This document shows positions 26,549 through 34,428 of a stretch of DNA of 64,000 nt, one piece after another. The notes under the pieces are model-generated. The model saw nothing but the letters and a program-made list of their open reading frames with translations. It did no database searches and was not told the origin of the DNA. Each line of letters begins with the position of its first letter. Position 1 is the stretch's first letter. The position numbers were made by a program, and so were the translations under genes. The DNA comes from an uncultured bacterium (GTDB lineage: Bacteria > Bacteroidota > Bacteroidia > Bacteroidales > Marinifilaceae). The stretch covers positions 1 to 64,000 of the forward strand of contig CAJMSX010000001.1 of assembly GCA_905216195.1 (NCBI GenBank). The letters are read 5' to 3'.

Positions 26549-28204
26549 CTACATTTTCTTTAAAAATTCGTCCAGTTCGCTCAAGGTAGCCTCCGTGCCC
26601 AATACTTTTAATTTTAACCTCTGTTTTCTTTTCTTCATGGCGTCCAGGGTAACCCGGAATACCCGGGCCGTATCGTAAATGTCCCAGTAATGCCGGATCA
26701 TGGATGCCAGCATGGCATCTTCGGGCGTCAGGTCGGGACATCTTTTTTGCAGCATATCGATAAAGTTATTGTCGATTTGGTTTAACGCCATAAAAATACG
26801 GCGGGAATAATCCGCTTTCTGCATGCGGAAAGATTCCTGGAATTTGTCGAAGATTTTAGGCGGAATAGAGTGGATGTTCTGGTTGAGCAGGCGTTCCAGT
26901 TCCTCATAGGCGCTGCTGTTGTCGGCAATCAATTCCCTGGAAAGGGCGTATCCCCATTTGGTTTTGGCCACTTCTTCCTCCAGTTCTTCGTTTTTTCGTT
27001 TGAGTTTGCGGTGACACCATATCAGGTAAATAATGAATACGGAGGTGGCGAACACGAAAACCAGGCTGAAAATGGTGATGGTCAGAATCCGGTTCTTTTC
27101 GGTTAAAGCGGCTTTTTCTTTCTGAGCCGTGTTGTATTTCCGTTCCAGTTCGATAAAGGATTCGGATTTGTTTTTGGAACTGTATTCGTCTTTTAGTTTA
27201 TTATACTTATCTCTTAATTCACAAGCCTTTTGGTAGTTTCCCTGTTGCTCTTCTATTTGGAATAGTAATCTGTAACTATTTATGAGAACTAAAAAATTAT
27301 TTTCTTTTTTTGCGGTTTCTATTAGCTTCGTACAATATAATTTGCAACTATCGATTTGATTTAATTTTTTAAAGATGGGAATAAAACCATAATAATAATT
27401 TGAGGGAATGTCCAGAGAATGATTTTCTAAGGTGGAGATGGATTTTTTACCGAATTCCAAGGCCTTTTGTAAATCCCCTTTTTTCCAATAAAGAAAATTC
27501 TGGGCGTTTTGTAGACTGGCTTTGAGAATGACAATTTTTTTATTGTTGTCCTGATGTAAAGAATCTATCTGTAGAATGGAATGTTCCAGCACTTCCTCCG
27601 CTTTTTCGTAGTCTTTTTTGGTAATCAAAAGCCAGCCCAGTTCCTTAAAAGAATACAGGCCGGAAATGATGTCCTTATTCTCTTTAAAGACGTCGACGGA
27701 TTTGCGGTAGTAGATTTCCGCTTCCTCGTAATTATTCTGCTGGTGTTGTATTTGAGCTATCCAGTAATAGATCAAGCCCAGAATGTGAGAATCCCTTTGG
27801 GAACTTCGTTTGAAATTGCTTTCTGCTTCTTTCAAATATTTGTAGGCTTTTTCTTTCTCATTATTTTCCAGGACTTCGTGTATAGCCAGATAGGTTTGGG
27901 TTTTGGCTAAATTGTAATAATCTTTATGAGCTGAAAAATAGTTGCTGGCAACCAATAAGGAGGAGTCGGATGGAAGGGATTTATAATTTTTATCCAACGT
28001 AATGGCTTCCAACAAATAATAATGGGCTTGCTCTGCCCGGTTCAGTTGGCTGAGGGGGATGGTTTGCAGGCTGTCCAGTACTTGCTGAGGAAAATCGTTG
28101 ACCATTTTTTCCAAATTATCCAGTCGTTTGGAAAAATGGTTACTATTCCCGATGCACGCACTCAGGAAAAGAAGAAAAAAGATAAAGATTGTATTTTTCA
28201 CCAT
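26549..28204 (-). CDS. TPR-containing membrane-anchored regulator with C-terminal HTH-like region
   Basis: The 551-residue protein has a lipoprotein-type signal (FFLLFLSACIGNS, cysteine near residue 17). Tetratricopeptide helices follow to about residue 350 (for example YYWIAQIQHQQNNYEEAEIYY). One transmembrane segment lies near 378-397 (ILTITIFSLVFVFATSVFII), then a coiled coil. The C-terminal domain has ALNQIDNNFIDMLQKRCPDLTPEDAMLASMIRHY, with a helix-turn-helix-like ending. This TPR-TM-HTH layout is common in Bacteroidales, and the function is not established. An exact TAnnTTTG promoter lies just upstream. Confidence 0.75.
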   Translation of the reverse strand: MVKNTIFIFFLLFLSACIGNSNHFSKRLDNLEKMVNDFPQQVLDSLQTIPLSQLNRAEQAHYYLLEAITLDKNYKSLPSDSSLLVASNYFSAHKDYYNLAKTQTYLAIHEVLENNEKEKAYKYLKEAESNFKRSSQRDSHILGLIYYWIAQIQHQQNNYEEAEIYYRKSVDVFKENKDIISGLYSFKELGWLLITKKDYEKAEEVLEHSILQIDSLHQDNNKKIVILKASLQNAQNFLYWKKGDLQKALEFGKKSISTLENHSLDIPSNYYYGFIPIFKKLNQIDSCKLYCTKLIETAKKENNFLVLINSYRLLFQIEEQQGNYQKACELRDKYNKLKDEYSSKNKSESFIELERKYNTAQKEKAALTEKNRILTITIFSLVFVFATSVFIIYLIWCHRKLKRKNEELEEEVAKTKWGYALSRELIADNSSAYEELERLLNQNIHSIPPKIFDKFQESFRMQKADYSRRIFMALNQIDNNFIDMLQKRCPDLTPEDAMLASMIRHYWDIYDTARVFRVTLDAMKKRKQRLKLKVLGTEATLSELDEFLKKM

Positions 28205-28221
28205 TACGCTGTTATTTTTGA

Positions 28222-28252
28222 CAAAAATATACTAACTCCGATAATATCACAA
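28222..28252 (-). promoter_or_regulatory. Promoter of the TPR regulator gene
   Basis: Minus strand: TTG (28250-28252), 20 bases, TATTTTTG (28222-28229). The expected start, near 28215, leaves about 11 bases before the ATG. Confidence 0.6.
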
Positions 28253-28300
28253 CAAATTTTCTTATCCTTTTCATGAAATCACGTCTTTGTTTAAAATAGT

Positions 28301-28339
28301 ATAAAAAAACACCTGCTCTCGGATAAAAGAGCAGGTGTT
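28301..28339 (-). terminator. Terminator of the TolC-HlyD-GIN-GIN operon
   Basis: A perfect 12-bp stem has arms AACACCTGCTCT (28308-28319) and AGAGCAGGTGTT (28328-28339), followed on the minus strand by TTTTTTTAT. It lies 30 bases past the last GIN stop. Confidence 0.9.
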
Positions 28340-28369
28340 CACGCCTAAGATATGTCTAACTTTATCTTA

Positions 28370-29098
28370 TTAGTTTTTCTTTTTATAACCGTAGCCGCCG
28401 CTGCTGGCCTTTGCCGTGACGTAAGCTTCGCCGGAATAGGCGACGACGGCGCTGGTGGTGAGGGCATATTTTAACTGGTTGGTGGCAAAAACGCTGGCAC
28501 TACTGGACGTGGTCCCCGAAATTTTAACATTTTCAGCGATCAGCTTTTCCGCTTGCAGACTGGAAGAAGTCGTCATCCGGGTTTCCAGATTGTCGGTCTT
28601 GCCGGAGAGGATGACCTGAGCGGAAGTCGTGATGTCTACATTTATTTTCTGGGCCGTTACGTTCAGTTGAACCACAGCCGAGGTGGTTGCCCGTATGGAT
28701 AAATCTTCCACCTCCCAATAGGAATCGCTTTCGATTTGGGAGGAAGTGGTAGCATGCAAGGCCGAAAGGGCAGGTGTACTTACATATACGTTCATCGCTT
28801 TATAAGATCGCACCTGAATGTCATTGGGCAAATAGACGGAAAGGGTGTTGTTTTTGATTTCCGTTTTGATGTAAGGTAGAATGTTGTCGTCGGCTTCCAC
28901 TTCCAGAGAATGACTGTTTCCTTCACTTACAATAACTCTGATGGAACGGGAAGAACGGATTTTGTCGAAGCTCCTGCTTTCGCGCACTTCCCGGACTACG
29001 TGTTTCGATCCCTTGATGTTTTTACGGGTATTCCAGTCCCAGGAAGAGAGTGTGGTCATACACACCAAGGCGGTAAAGAGGAGTAAAATATTTTTCAT
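28370..29098 (-). CDS. GIN-domain (DUF2807) secreted protein, second copy
   Basis: The 242-residue protein has a signal peptide (LLLFTALVCMTTLSSWDW) and then the head-GIN start, ESRSFDKIRSSRSIRVIVSEGNSHSLEVEADDNILPYIKTEI. The rest is a right-handed beta-solenoid-like ladder with repeated T-T-S-(S/A) turns, for example RATTSAVVQLNVT and RMTTSSSLQAEKL. The tail is glycine-rich (SSGGYGYKKKN). Such proteins are placed in the periplasm or on the surface, and their role is unknown. It follows its paralogue by 47 bases at the end of a HlyD/TolC operon with a sigma-54 promoter. Confidence 0.85.
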   Translation of the reverse strand: MKNILLLFTALVCMTTLSSWDWNTRKNIKGSKHVVREVRESRSFDKIRSSRSIRVIVSEGNSHSLEVEADDNILPYIKTEIKNNTLSVYLPNDIQVRSYKAMNVYVSTPALSALHATTSSQIESDSYWEVEDLSIRATTSAVVQLNVTAQKINVDITTSAQVILSGKTDNLETRMTTSSSLQAEKLIAENVKISGTTSSSASVFATNQLKYALTTSAVVAYSGEAYVTAKASSGGYGYKKKN

Positions 29099-29144
29099 AG
29101 GTTTTTATATTTAAAAGTCCGGTATTCGTCTTGGTCCATCTTTT

Positions 29145-29867
29145 TTACGGTTTTGCCTGCCTTACGCTGGAAGCTGCCACCGAGCGGGCGTGTTCGATAC
29201 GGGGGCGACCGTAATACGTTAAACTGGAAGCTCCGGTCAGATCGTAAGATAATTCCTCGGTAACGGTAACGTATACGGAAGATGCGGCCGATGCCACGAT
29301 ATCCGCGGTTTTTGCTTGCAATTTCCGGGCGGTAATGTCGGAAGCGGCCGATGCATTTACCTTGAAGTAATTTACCCGGCCTTCCAGCTTGGAGTCGGAA
29401 GCGGCGGACGCACTCAGCGTGAGTTCATCGGCATCGATCTTAAAGTTCAGGTCGGCAGCCGCCGAAAGTCGAATCTCCATTTTTTCAACCCGCCAAAGGT
29501 TGGCGGAACTTACGTCGGAAGCGGCCGAAGCTGCAATTTGTTTTAAGTCCGGAACCGTAACGTAAATTTTCAGGGAACGGGAAGGTTTCAGGTCCTTCCG
29601 GGTATTCCGGCGGATGACCAAAGTGTGGTTCTGGACTTCCGTATCGATATACTGCAACAGGTTGTCGTCTCCCTCTAGCCGGAGCGGACAGGCGTCTCCC
29701 TGGGTGAGGACGAGGTCGATGCCTCCCGAAATATTCACCTGGTCGAAAGCGCCGGTTTCCCGGGTTTCGGTAATAATGTGGCCCGATCCTTTTATTTTTT
29801 TGTCGGGAGTCCAGGAAGAAAGTGTCAATCCCAGGACGATCCATGCGAAGGTAGTTATAATTTTCAT
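29145..29867 (-). CDS. GIN-domain (DUF2807) secreted protein, first copy
   Basis: The 240-residue paralogue of the next gene has a signal peptide (ITTFAWIVLGLTLSSWTP) and the same start motif, ETRETGAFDQVNISGGIDLVLTQGDACPLRLEGDDNLLQYIDTEV. Here the ladder turns are mainly A-S-A-A-S/D (SASAASDSKLEG, VNASAASDITARKL) where the partner has T-T-S. The turn residue changes in concert along each protein. It is preceded by the HlyD gene and a 10-bp inverted repeat at 29923-29965. Confidence 0.85.
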   Translation of the reverse strand: MKIITTFAWIVLGLTLSSWTPDKKIKGSGHIITETRETGAFDQVNISGGIDLVLTQGDACPLRLEGDDNLLQYIDTEVQNHTLVIRRNTRKDLKPSRSLKIYVTVPDLKQIAASAASDVSSANLWRVEKMEIRLSAAADLNFKIDADELTLSASAASDSKLEGRVNYFKVNASAASDITARKLQAKTADIVASAASSVYVTVTEELSYDLTGASSLTYYGRPRIEHARSVAASSVRQAKP

Positions 29868-29922
29868 GTTTTTAATTTTCTATTAAGACGATCAAATCCT
29901 TAAAAAGTTACATTTTTTTAGG

Positions 29923-29965
29923 AAAGAACAGTATATTTTTTATTTCCGGGGATACACTGTTCTTT
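29923..29965. repeat. Inverted repeat between the HlyD and GIN genes
   Basis: AAAGAACAGT (29923-29932) and ACTGTTCTTT (29956-29965) are perfect 10-base arms. No T-run follows on the minus strand. A partial attenuator or RNA-processing site that separates adaptor from GIN expression is possible. Confidence 0.5.
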
Positions 29966-29974
29966 CGGGGTGTT

Positions 29975-31225
29975 TTATTTTAAAATCAGGCGTTCGTTGT
30001 CTCCGTACATTTCATAACCGGAAGTGATTACTTTTTCTCCGGGTTCCAGGCCGTCCAGTACCTGATAATATTGCGGATTCTGCTTGCCGATTTTGATGGT
30101 ACGCCGGTAGGCTTCCGAGCCATCCGGAGAGAGAACGAATATCCATTGTCCGCCCGTACTTTGATAGAAAGCTCCTCTGGGGATCAGGATGGATTCGTCG
30201 GACTGCCCCAATTGCAGGTTGATGTGATAGGTTTGTCCGGTACGTATGTTTTCCGGCATTTCTTTTACAAAGCTCAAATCGGTTTTAAACTGACCGCCTT
30301 TTACGTCCGGATATACTTTCAGTACTTTCATTTCGAAAACGGTGCCCTGCCGGTCAAGCGAGGCTTCCAGGTCTTTGCGTACCCGGTCGATGTAGTGTTC
30401 GTCGATCTGAGCCACCACTTTATAGTTGTCCAGTACGTTGATCTTTCCGATTTCCGCTCCGGAACTTACGGTTTGTCCGATTTCCAGGGTCAGGGTTCCC
30501 AACTGACCGCTGATGGGGGCTTTTACGTTCAGATTTTCATACCTTTCCCGCACCAGTTTCAGATTGCGGCGCATATTGTTCAAACTTTCGTTCATATTTT
30601 CCACCTGGATTTCCCGGTACATGGAATCCTGTTTCTGCCGTTCGATCAGCATGGCGTCGTTTTCTACCGAAGTTTCGTAGTCTTCTTTGGCTGTCAGGTA
30701 ATCTTCTTTGGCGATCAGGTCTTCTTCGAAGAGTTTTTTGTTCTGGTCGTATTTCCGTTTGTTCCGGGTAACGGTCAACTGGCTTTGCAGACGTTCCTGG
30801 CGGATGCTTAATTTTTCCTTTTCCATGGAAAGCAATGTATTTCTCAATTCGTTTTCCTGATAGGCCAGATCCGCTTCACTTTTGAGAATTTCCATGGATA
30901 AGTTCGGATTTTCCAATCGGACGATAACGTCTCCTTTTTTCACCATGGCTCCTTCTTCCACTACTTTTTCCACTACTCGTCCGCCTTCCAGTGCACTGAG
31001 CTGAAAAAAGGTGATGGGTTCCACATTCCCCATGATCCGGATATAATCGTTGAAAGTCCCTTTTTTGATTTCTTCGATGGTGATTTTATCTTTTTCAACC
31101 CGCAGGGTTGCGCTGTGGTTTCCGAAAATCAGCCATCCGATAAATAAGAGTACGAAAGCTCCCCCTAACAGATAAGGAATATGTTTTTTCTTGAGTCCTT
31201 TTTTTTGTTCAATTACCTTGTCCAT
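29975..31225 (-). CDS. HlyD/MacA-type periplasmic adaptor protein
   Basis: The 416-residue protein has an N-terminal membrane anchor (residues about 16-35) and a lipoyl half (GRVVEKVVEEGAMVKKGDVIVRLENPN). A long coiled-coil hairpin (about 105-235) is followed by a second lipoyl half (LNVKAPISGQLGTLTLEIGQTV) and barrel and membrane-proximal domains ending SGYEMYGDNERLILK. MacA-like proteins of this length pair with MacB/FtsX-fold permeases and a LolD-like ATPase. Neither is adjacent here. The gene lies 46 bases downstream of a TolC and upstream of two GIN genes. Confidence 0.88.
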   Translation of the reverse strand: MDKVIEQKKGLKKKHIPYLLGGAFVLLFIGWLIFGNHSATLRVEKDKITIEEIKKGTFNDYIRIMGNVEPITFFQLSALEGGRVVEKVVEEGAMVKKGDVIVRLENPNLSMEILKSEADLAYQENELRNTLLSMEKEKLSIRQERLQSQLTVTRNKRKYDQNKKLFEEDLIAKEDYLTAKEDYETSVENDAMLIERQKQDSMYREIQVENMNESLNNMRRNLKLVRERYENLNVKAPISGQLGTLTLEIGQTVSSGAEIGKINVLDNYKVVAQIDEHYIDRVRKDLEASLDRQGTVFEMKVLKVYPDVKGGQFKTDLSFVKEMPENIRTGQTYHINLQLGQSDESILIPRGAFYQSTGGQWIFVLSPDGSEAYRRTIKIGKQNPQYYQVLDGLEPGEKVITSGYEMYGDNERLILK

Positions 31226-31271
31226 ATCGTTTATTTTTAATTGTTATGCATTTTGAGATTCGGCAAGCCGG

Positions 31272-32600
31272 TTAAAATTTGATTTTTGACTGTAAAGGAA
31301 TTCCCTGGTAGAAATCCACCATTTTCTTTTTGATCCCGTAGGTCAGCCTGGCTTTCAGCACGTCATGCTGGGCCTGACGGAGATTGTTGTCGCTGGTATT
31401 CAGGTCGATGATGGTTACCAGTCCTTGCTGATATTTCTTTTTGTTGGCTTCGTAAGACATCTGGCTGAAACTTTCTTTTTTCAGAGCCATGTCATATTCC
31501 TGAGCCGCTGCTTTCAGATCGAGGGCCGCCAGTTGAATCTCTTTATAGGTATTTTGTAAGGTTTCTTCATAAGCCAGTTTGGCATCTTGCATCTGGTATT
31601 TAGCCCGGGCGACATTGGAGTGTCGGTATAGTCCTCCGAAGATCGGAATGCTCACGCTGAAACCGAAGGATTTTCCCAGGTTGTTCTTCATCTGGGAGCG
31701 GTAGGTTTCATCCGAGGTATTGTAGTAACGGGTATCCAACGATCCTGAAGCGGAGAAGGAAGGAAATAATCTTCCTTTTACGACATACCAGTTGAGCTGG
31801 GCGGCGCGGTAAGCGTATTCGGCGGAAGAAACTTCCGGCAAGGCATCTTTCGCCTGTGCATAAAGGCTGTTGATGTCTATATTGCGTTGTTCCGGCAGGG
31901 CGCTGCTGAGGGAGGAAACCTCGATTTCCATTTCGTCGCTGGGTTCGTAGTTCATGGCCTGTTTGAGAGCCACCAGAGCGGTTTCCCTTCTGTTCTGATT
32001 GGAAATCAGATTGTATTCGCTTTCCGCCAGTTTGGCCTGAATATCAAACAAGTCGCTTTTGGGTTTGATACCGAGTTCATGCTGACGTTCCATCTGTTTT
32101 AACTGCAAACGGGCGTTCTCCACCTGTTCCTGGGAAATCAAAATGAGTCCTTCGGCATACGCCAGGTCGTAAAATGCCTGAATGATGTTGACGGCGATGT
32201 CGTTGGCGGTTTTTTCGGAATCCTGCAACCCCTTCAGCTTGGATACCTTGCGGTAGCGAAGTGTGTTGATGGCAGCGAAACCGGAAAAAAGATTCAGATC
32301 GGCACCCAGGTAATAGGAATGAGACATAATGCGGCTGTTTACATACGTGTTGTCGGAACTCAGGGAACGTCCGAAACTATATGCCAAACTGCTGCTCCCG
32401 TTGGCGGAGGGAAGCAAATCAAGGGTGGCATCCCGCAGGTTTTTTTGGTCTACTTTGTTGTTGAGCAGTTGCCGTTCCATTCTCAGACTTTTATCCACCC
32501 CGTAATCGATGCATTCCTGCAACGTCCATTTTTTAGTCTGACCGCCCGCCTGCATCCAGAGGGCCAGTAAAAGAATCAGTGTGAAATTCAGTTTTATCAT
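31272..32600 (-). CDS. TolC-family outer-membrane efflux protein (sigma-54 operon)
   Basis: The 442-residue protein has its ATG at 32600, because the signal peptide starts there (MIKLNFTLILLLALWMQAGGQ) and the sigma-54 promoter lies just upstream. A longer in-frame start would overlap that promoter. The mature protein opens KKWTLQECIDYGVDKSLRM and has two OEP repeats, the second containing KKKYQQGLVTIIDLNTSDNNL. It is the first gene of a four-gene operon (TolC, HlyD, GIN, GIN) and is the fourth TolC of this window. Confidence 0.9.
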   Translation of the reverse strand: MIKLNFTLILLLALWMQAGGQTKKWTLQECIDYGVDKSLRMERQLLNNKVDQKNLRDATLDLLPSANGSSSLAYSFGRSLSSDNTYVNSRIMSHSYYLGADLNLFSGFAAINTLRYRKVSKLKGLQDSEKTANDIAVNIIQAFYDLAYAEGLILISQEQVENARLQLKQMERQHELGIKPKSDLFDIQAKLAESEYNLISNQNRRETALVALKQAMNYEPSDEMEIEVSSLSSALPEQRNIDINSLYAQAKDALPEVSSAEYAYRAAQLNWYVVKGRLFPSFSASGSLDTRYYNTSDETYRSQMKNNLGKSFGFSVSIPIFGGLYRHSNVARAKYQMQDAKLAYEETLQNTYKEIQLAALDLKAAAQEYDMALKKESFSQMSYEANKKKYQQGLVTIIDLNTSDNNLRQAQHDVLKARLTYGIKKKMVDFYQGIPLQSKIKF

Positions 32601-32646
32601 GCTGTTATGTATTTTTGTTTGTATTCTTACCGTTCGTCCACTCCTG

Positions 32647-32662
32647 TGCCAAAACCGTGCCA
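32647..32662 (-). promoter_or_regulatory. Sigma-54 (-24/-12) promoter of the TolC-HlyD-GIN operon
   Basis: The minus strand reads TGGCACGGTTTTGGCA, one mismatch from TGGCACG-N4-TTGCA, with GG and GC at the right spacing. Predicted start near 32636, leader about 36 bases. It is the twin of the promoter at 3190-3205. Confidence 0.85.
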
Positions 32663-32715
32663 AATTAATAATGAATTGATAGGCAGGTTTTTGTGATTAT
32701 ATTGCCGAAGGTGAG

Positions 32716-32753
32716 TGTAAAAAAAATAGACAAGGTTGTCTTATTTTTTTACA
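32716..32753. promoter_or_regulatory. Long palindromic upstream activating site (copy 2)
   Basis: The arms are TGTAAAAAAAATAGACA (32716-32732) and TGTCTTATTTTTTTACA (32737-32753), with a 4-base spacer. The left arm is identical to that at 3259 and the right arm differs at one position. It ends 53 bases from the -24 element, exactly as in copy 1. It lies between the operon and the divergent response regulator gene, the likely binding protein. Confidence 0.85.
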
Positions 32754-32957
32754 TATTATTTTTCTTTTCTCCCGGGGAGCGAAAATGATTTTTTTTCGGG
32801 GAAGGTGAAGGAGAATAGGGGGAAGCTAGGGTGTAGAGAAGGTAGAAAAGAAGCATTTACCGGTTTTTTACGAAATAAATCAGCCGGATGTGTAGAAGGG
32901 GGATTCTTCCGGAAAATAAAAAAATGTCCGAAATTGTCTAATATTTTGACAGTCGTG

Positions 32958-32987
32958 TTGGTATTTGAAAGAGAGCCTTTAAATTTG
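32958..32987 (+). promoter_or_regulatory. Housekeeping promoter of the response regulator-kinase pair
   Basis: TTG (32958-32960), 19 bases, TAAATTTG (32980-32987). It fits the Bacteroidota consensus exactly and implies a 60-base leader to the ATG at 33054. Confidence 0.6.
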
Positions 32988-33053
32988 GAAAAAATAAGGC
33001 GGCAAACGGATCGGTTTTCGTCTCGTACGCTAGAAGTATTAAAAAGAACAGGT

Positions 33054-34418
33054 ATGGCAAAAAAAGGAATTATTCTCGTAGTAGATGATAATAAATCTGT
33101 GCTCACGGCGGTGGAGCTGTTGCTGGGGAGTTATTTCGCCCGGGTGATTACCCTGTCCACCCCGGAACGGATTCCTACTGTATTAGCGGGGGAGAAAGTG
33201 GACGTCGTGCTGCTGGATATGAATTTTTCAGCGGCCATCAACACGGGAAACGAAGGATTATACTGGCTTTCCCGGATCAAAGAGCTGACTCCGGAGATCC
33301 CGGTTGTCCTGTTTACAGCCTATGCGGATATCGAACTGGCTGTGAAAGCTGTAAAAGAGGGAGCTGCCGATTTTGTAGTCAAGCCCTGGGACAATGCCAA
33401 GCTGGTGGCGACTTTGCTTTCCGCCTACCGGCTGAGGGAATCCCAGAACGAAGTGAAACAACTGAAGGAAGAAAAAAACGTCCTGAAAAATCAGTTGAAC
33501 AGCGAGCCTTCTATGCTGTGGGGAACTTCTCCGGCCATTATGCAGGTATATAATATGGTATGTAAGGTGGCGAAAACGGATGCGAATATATTGCTGACGG
33601 GCGAAAACGGGACCGGTAAGGAAATGATTGCCCGGGAGATTCACCGCTTGTCCAACCGTTCTTCGGAGGTGATGATTTCTGTCGACATGGGAGCCGTGAC
33701 CGAGACTCTCTTTGAAAGCGAATTGTTCGGACACGTAAAAGGGGCTTTTACCGATGCGCGCGAAGACCGGGCCGGAAAGTTCGAAGCTGCCAATAAAGGC
33801 ACTTTGTTCCTGGACGAAATCGGAAATCTTTCTTATTCTTTGCAAGCCAAGCTGCTGGCGGCCTTGCAGAATCGCAAGATCACCCGCGTCGGTTCCAATA
33901 AACCCATCGACATCGATATCCGTCTGGTGTGTGCAACCAATCGCAATGTTCAGGAAATGGTAGAAAAAAATCATTTCCGGGAAGACCTTTTATACCGTAT
34001 CAACACCATTCACATCGAAATCCCCCCGCTGCGGGAGAGAGGGGAAGATATCCTTCCCCTGGCGGAATATTTTTTAAAAAAATACATGTCCAAGTACGGA
34101 AAAGAGAATATTAAACTCCTTCCGGCTACCCGGGACAAATTGTTGGAATACAAATGGCCGGGAAATATACGGGAATTGCAGCATGCCATCGAGAAAGCCG
34201 TCATTATGTGTGAGGGAAATGCCCTGAAACCCTCGGATTTCTTTTTTAAAACGGTGACCACCACCTTTATCGATAAAAACGAGACGCTGGAAGATATGGA
34301 AAAACAGATGATCAAGCATGCACTGGACCGGAGTAACGGGAACTTGTCGGCCGTAGCCACCCAATTGGGAATTACGCGTCAGACGCTGTATAATAAAATG
34401 AAAAAATACGACTTGTAG
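33054..34418 (+). CDS. Sigma-54-dependent response regulator (NtrC/AtoC type)
   Basis: The 454-residue protein has its start at 33054 ([15 protein letters not shown]). The in-frame extension upstream would run through the palindrome and promoter. The receiver has D11/D12, phospho-acceptor D55, T88 and K110. The AAA+ domain has Walker A GENGTGKE, the sigma-54 contact loop as GAFTDA (residues 230-235, usually GAFTGA), Walker [10 protein letters not shown], and an arginine-finger region. A Fis-type HTH ends the protein ([20 protein letters not shown]). It probably binds the palindromes at 32716 and 3259 and activates both sigma-54 promoters. It is followed by its kinase after 10 bases. Confidence 0.92.
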   Translation: MAKKGIILVVDDNKSVLTAVELLLGSYFARVITLSTPERIPTVLAGEKVDVVLLDMNFSAAINTGNEGLYWLSRIKELTPEIPVVLFTAYADIELAVKAVKEGAADFVVKPWDNAKLVATLLSAYRLRESQNEVKQLKEEKNVLKNQLNSEPSMLWGTSPAIMQVYNMVCKVAKTDANILLTGENGTGKEMIAREIHRLSNRSSEVMISVDMGAVTETLFESELFGHVKGAFTDAREDRAGKFEAANKGTLFLDEIGNLSYSLQAKLLAALQNRKITRVGSNKPIDIDIRLVCATNRNVQEMVEKNHFREDLLYRINTIHIEIPPLRERGEDILPLAEYFLKKYMSKYGKENIKLLPATRDKLLEYKWPGNIRELQHAIEKAVIMCEGNALKPSDFFFKTVTTTFIDKNETLEDMEKQMIKHALDRSNGNLSAVATQLGITRQTLYNKMKKYDL

Positions 34419-34428
34419 TCTAAATCCT

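Noticed and set aside
32736..33053. In-frame N-terminal extension of the sigma-54 response regulator by 106 residues
   Set aside because: The extension is low in family-like sequence and overlaps the palindrome and a good promoter. The receiver domain begins naturally at the ATG at 33054.
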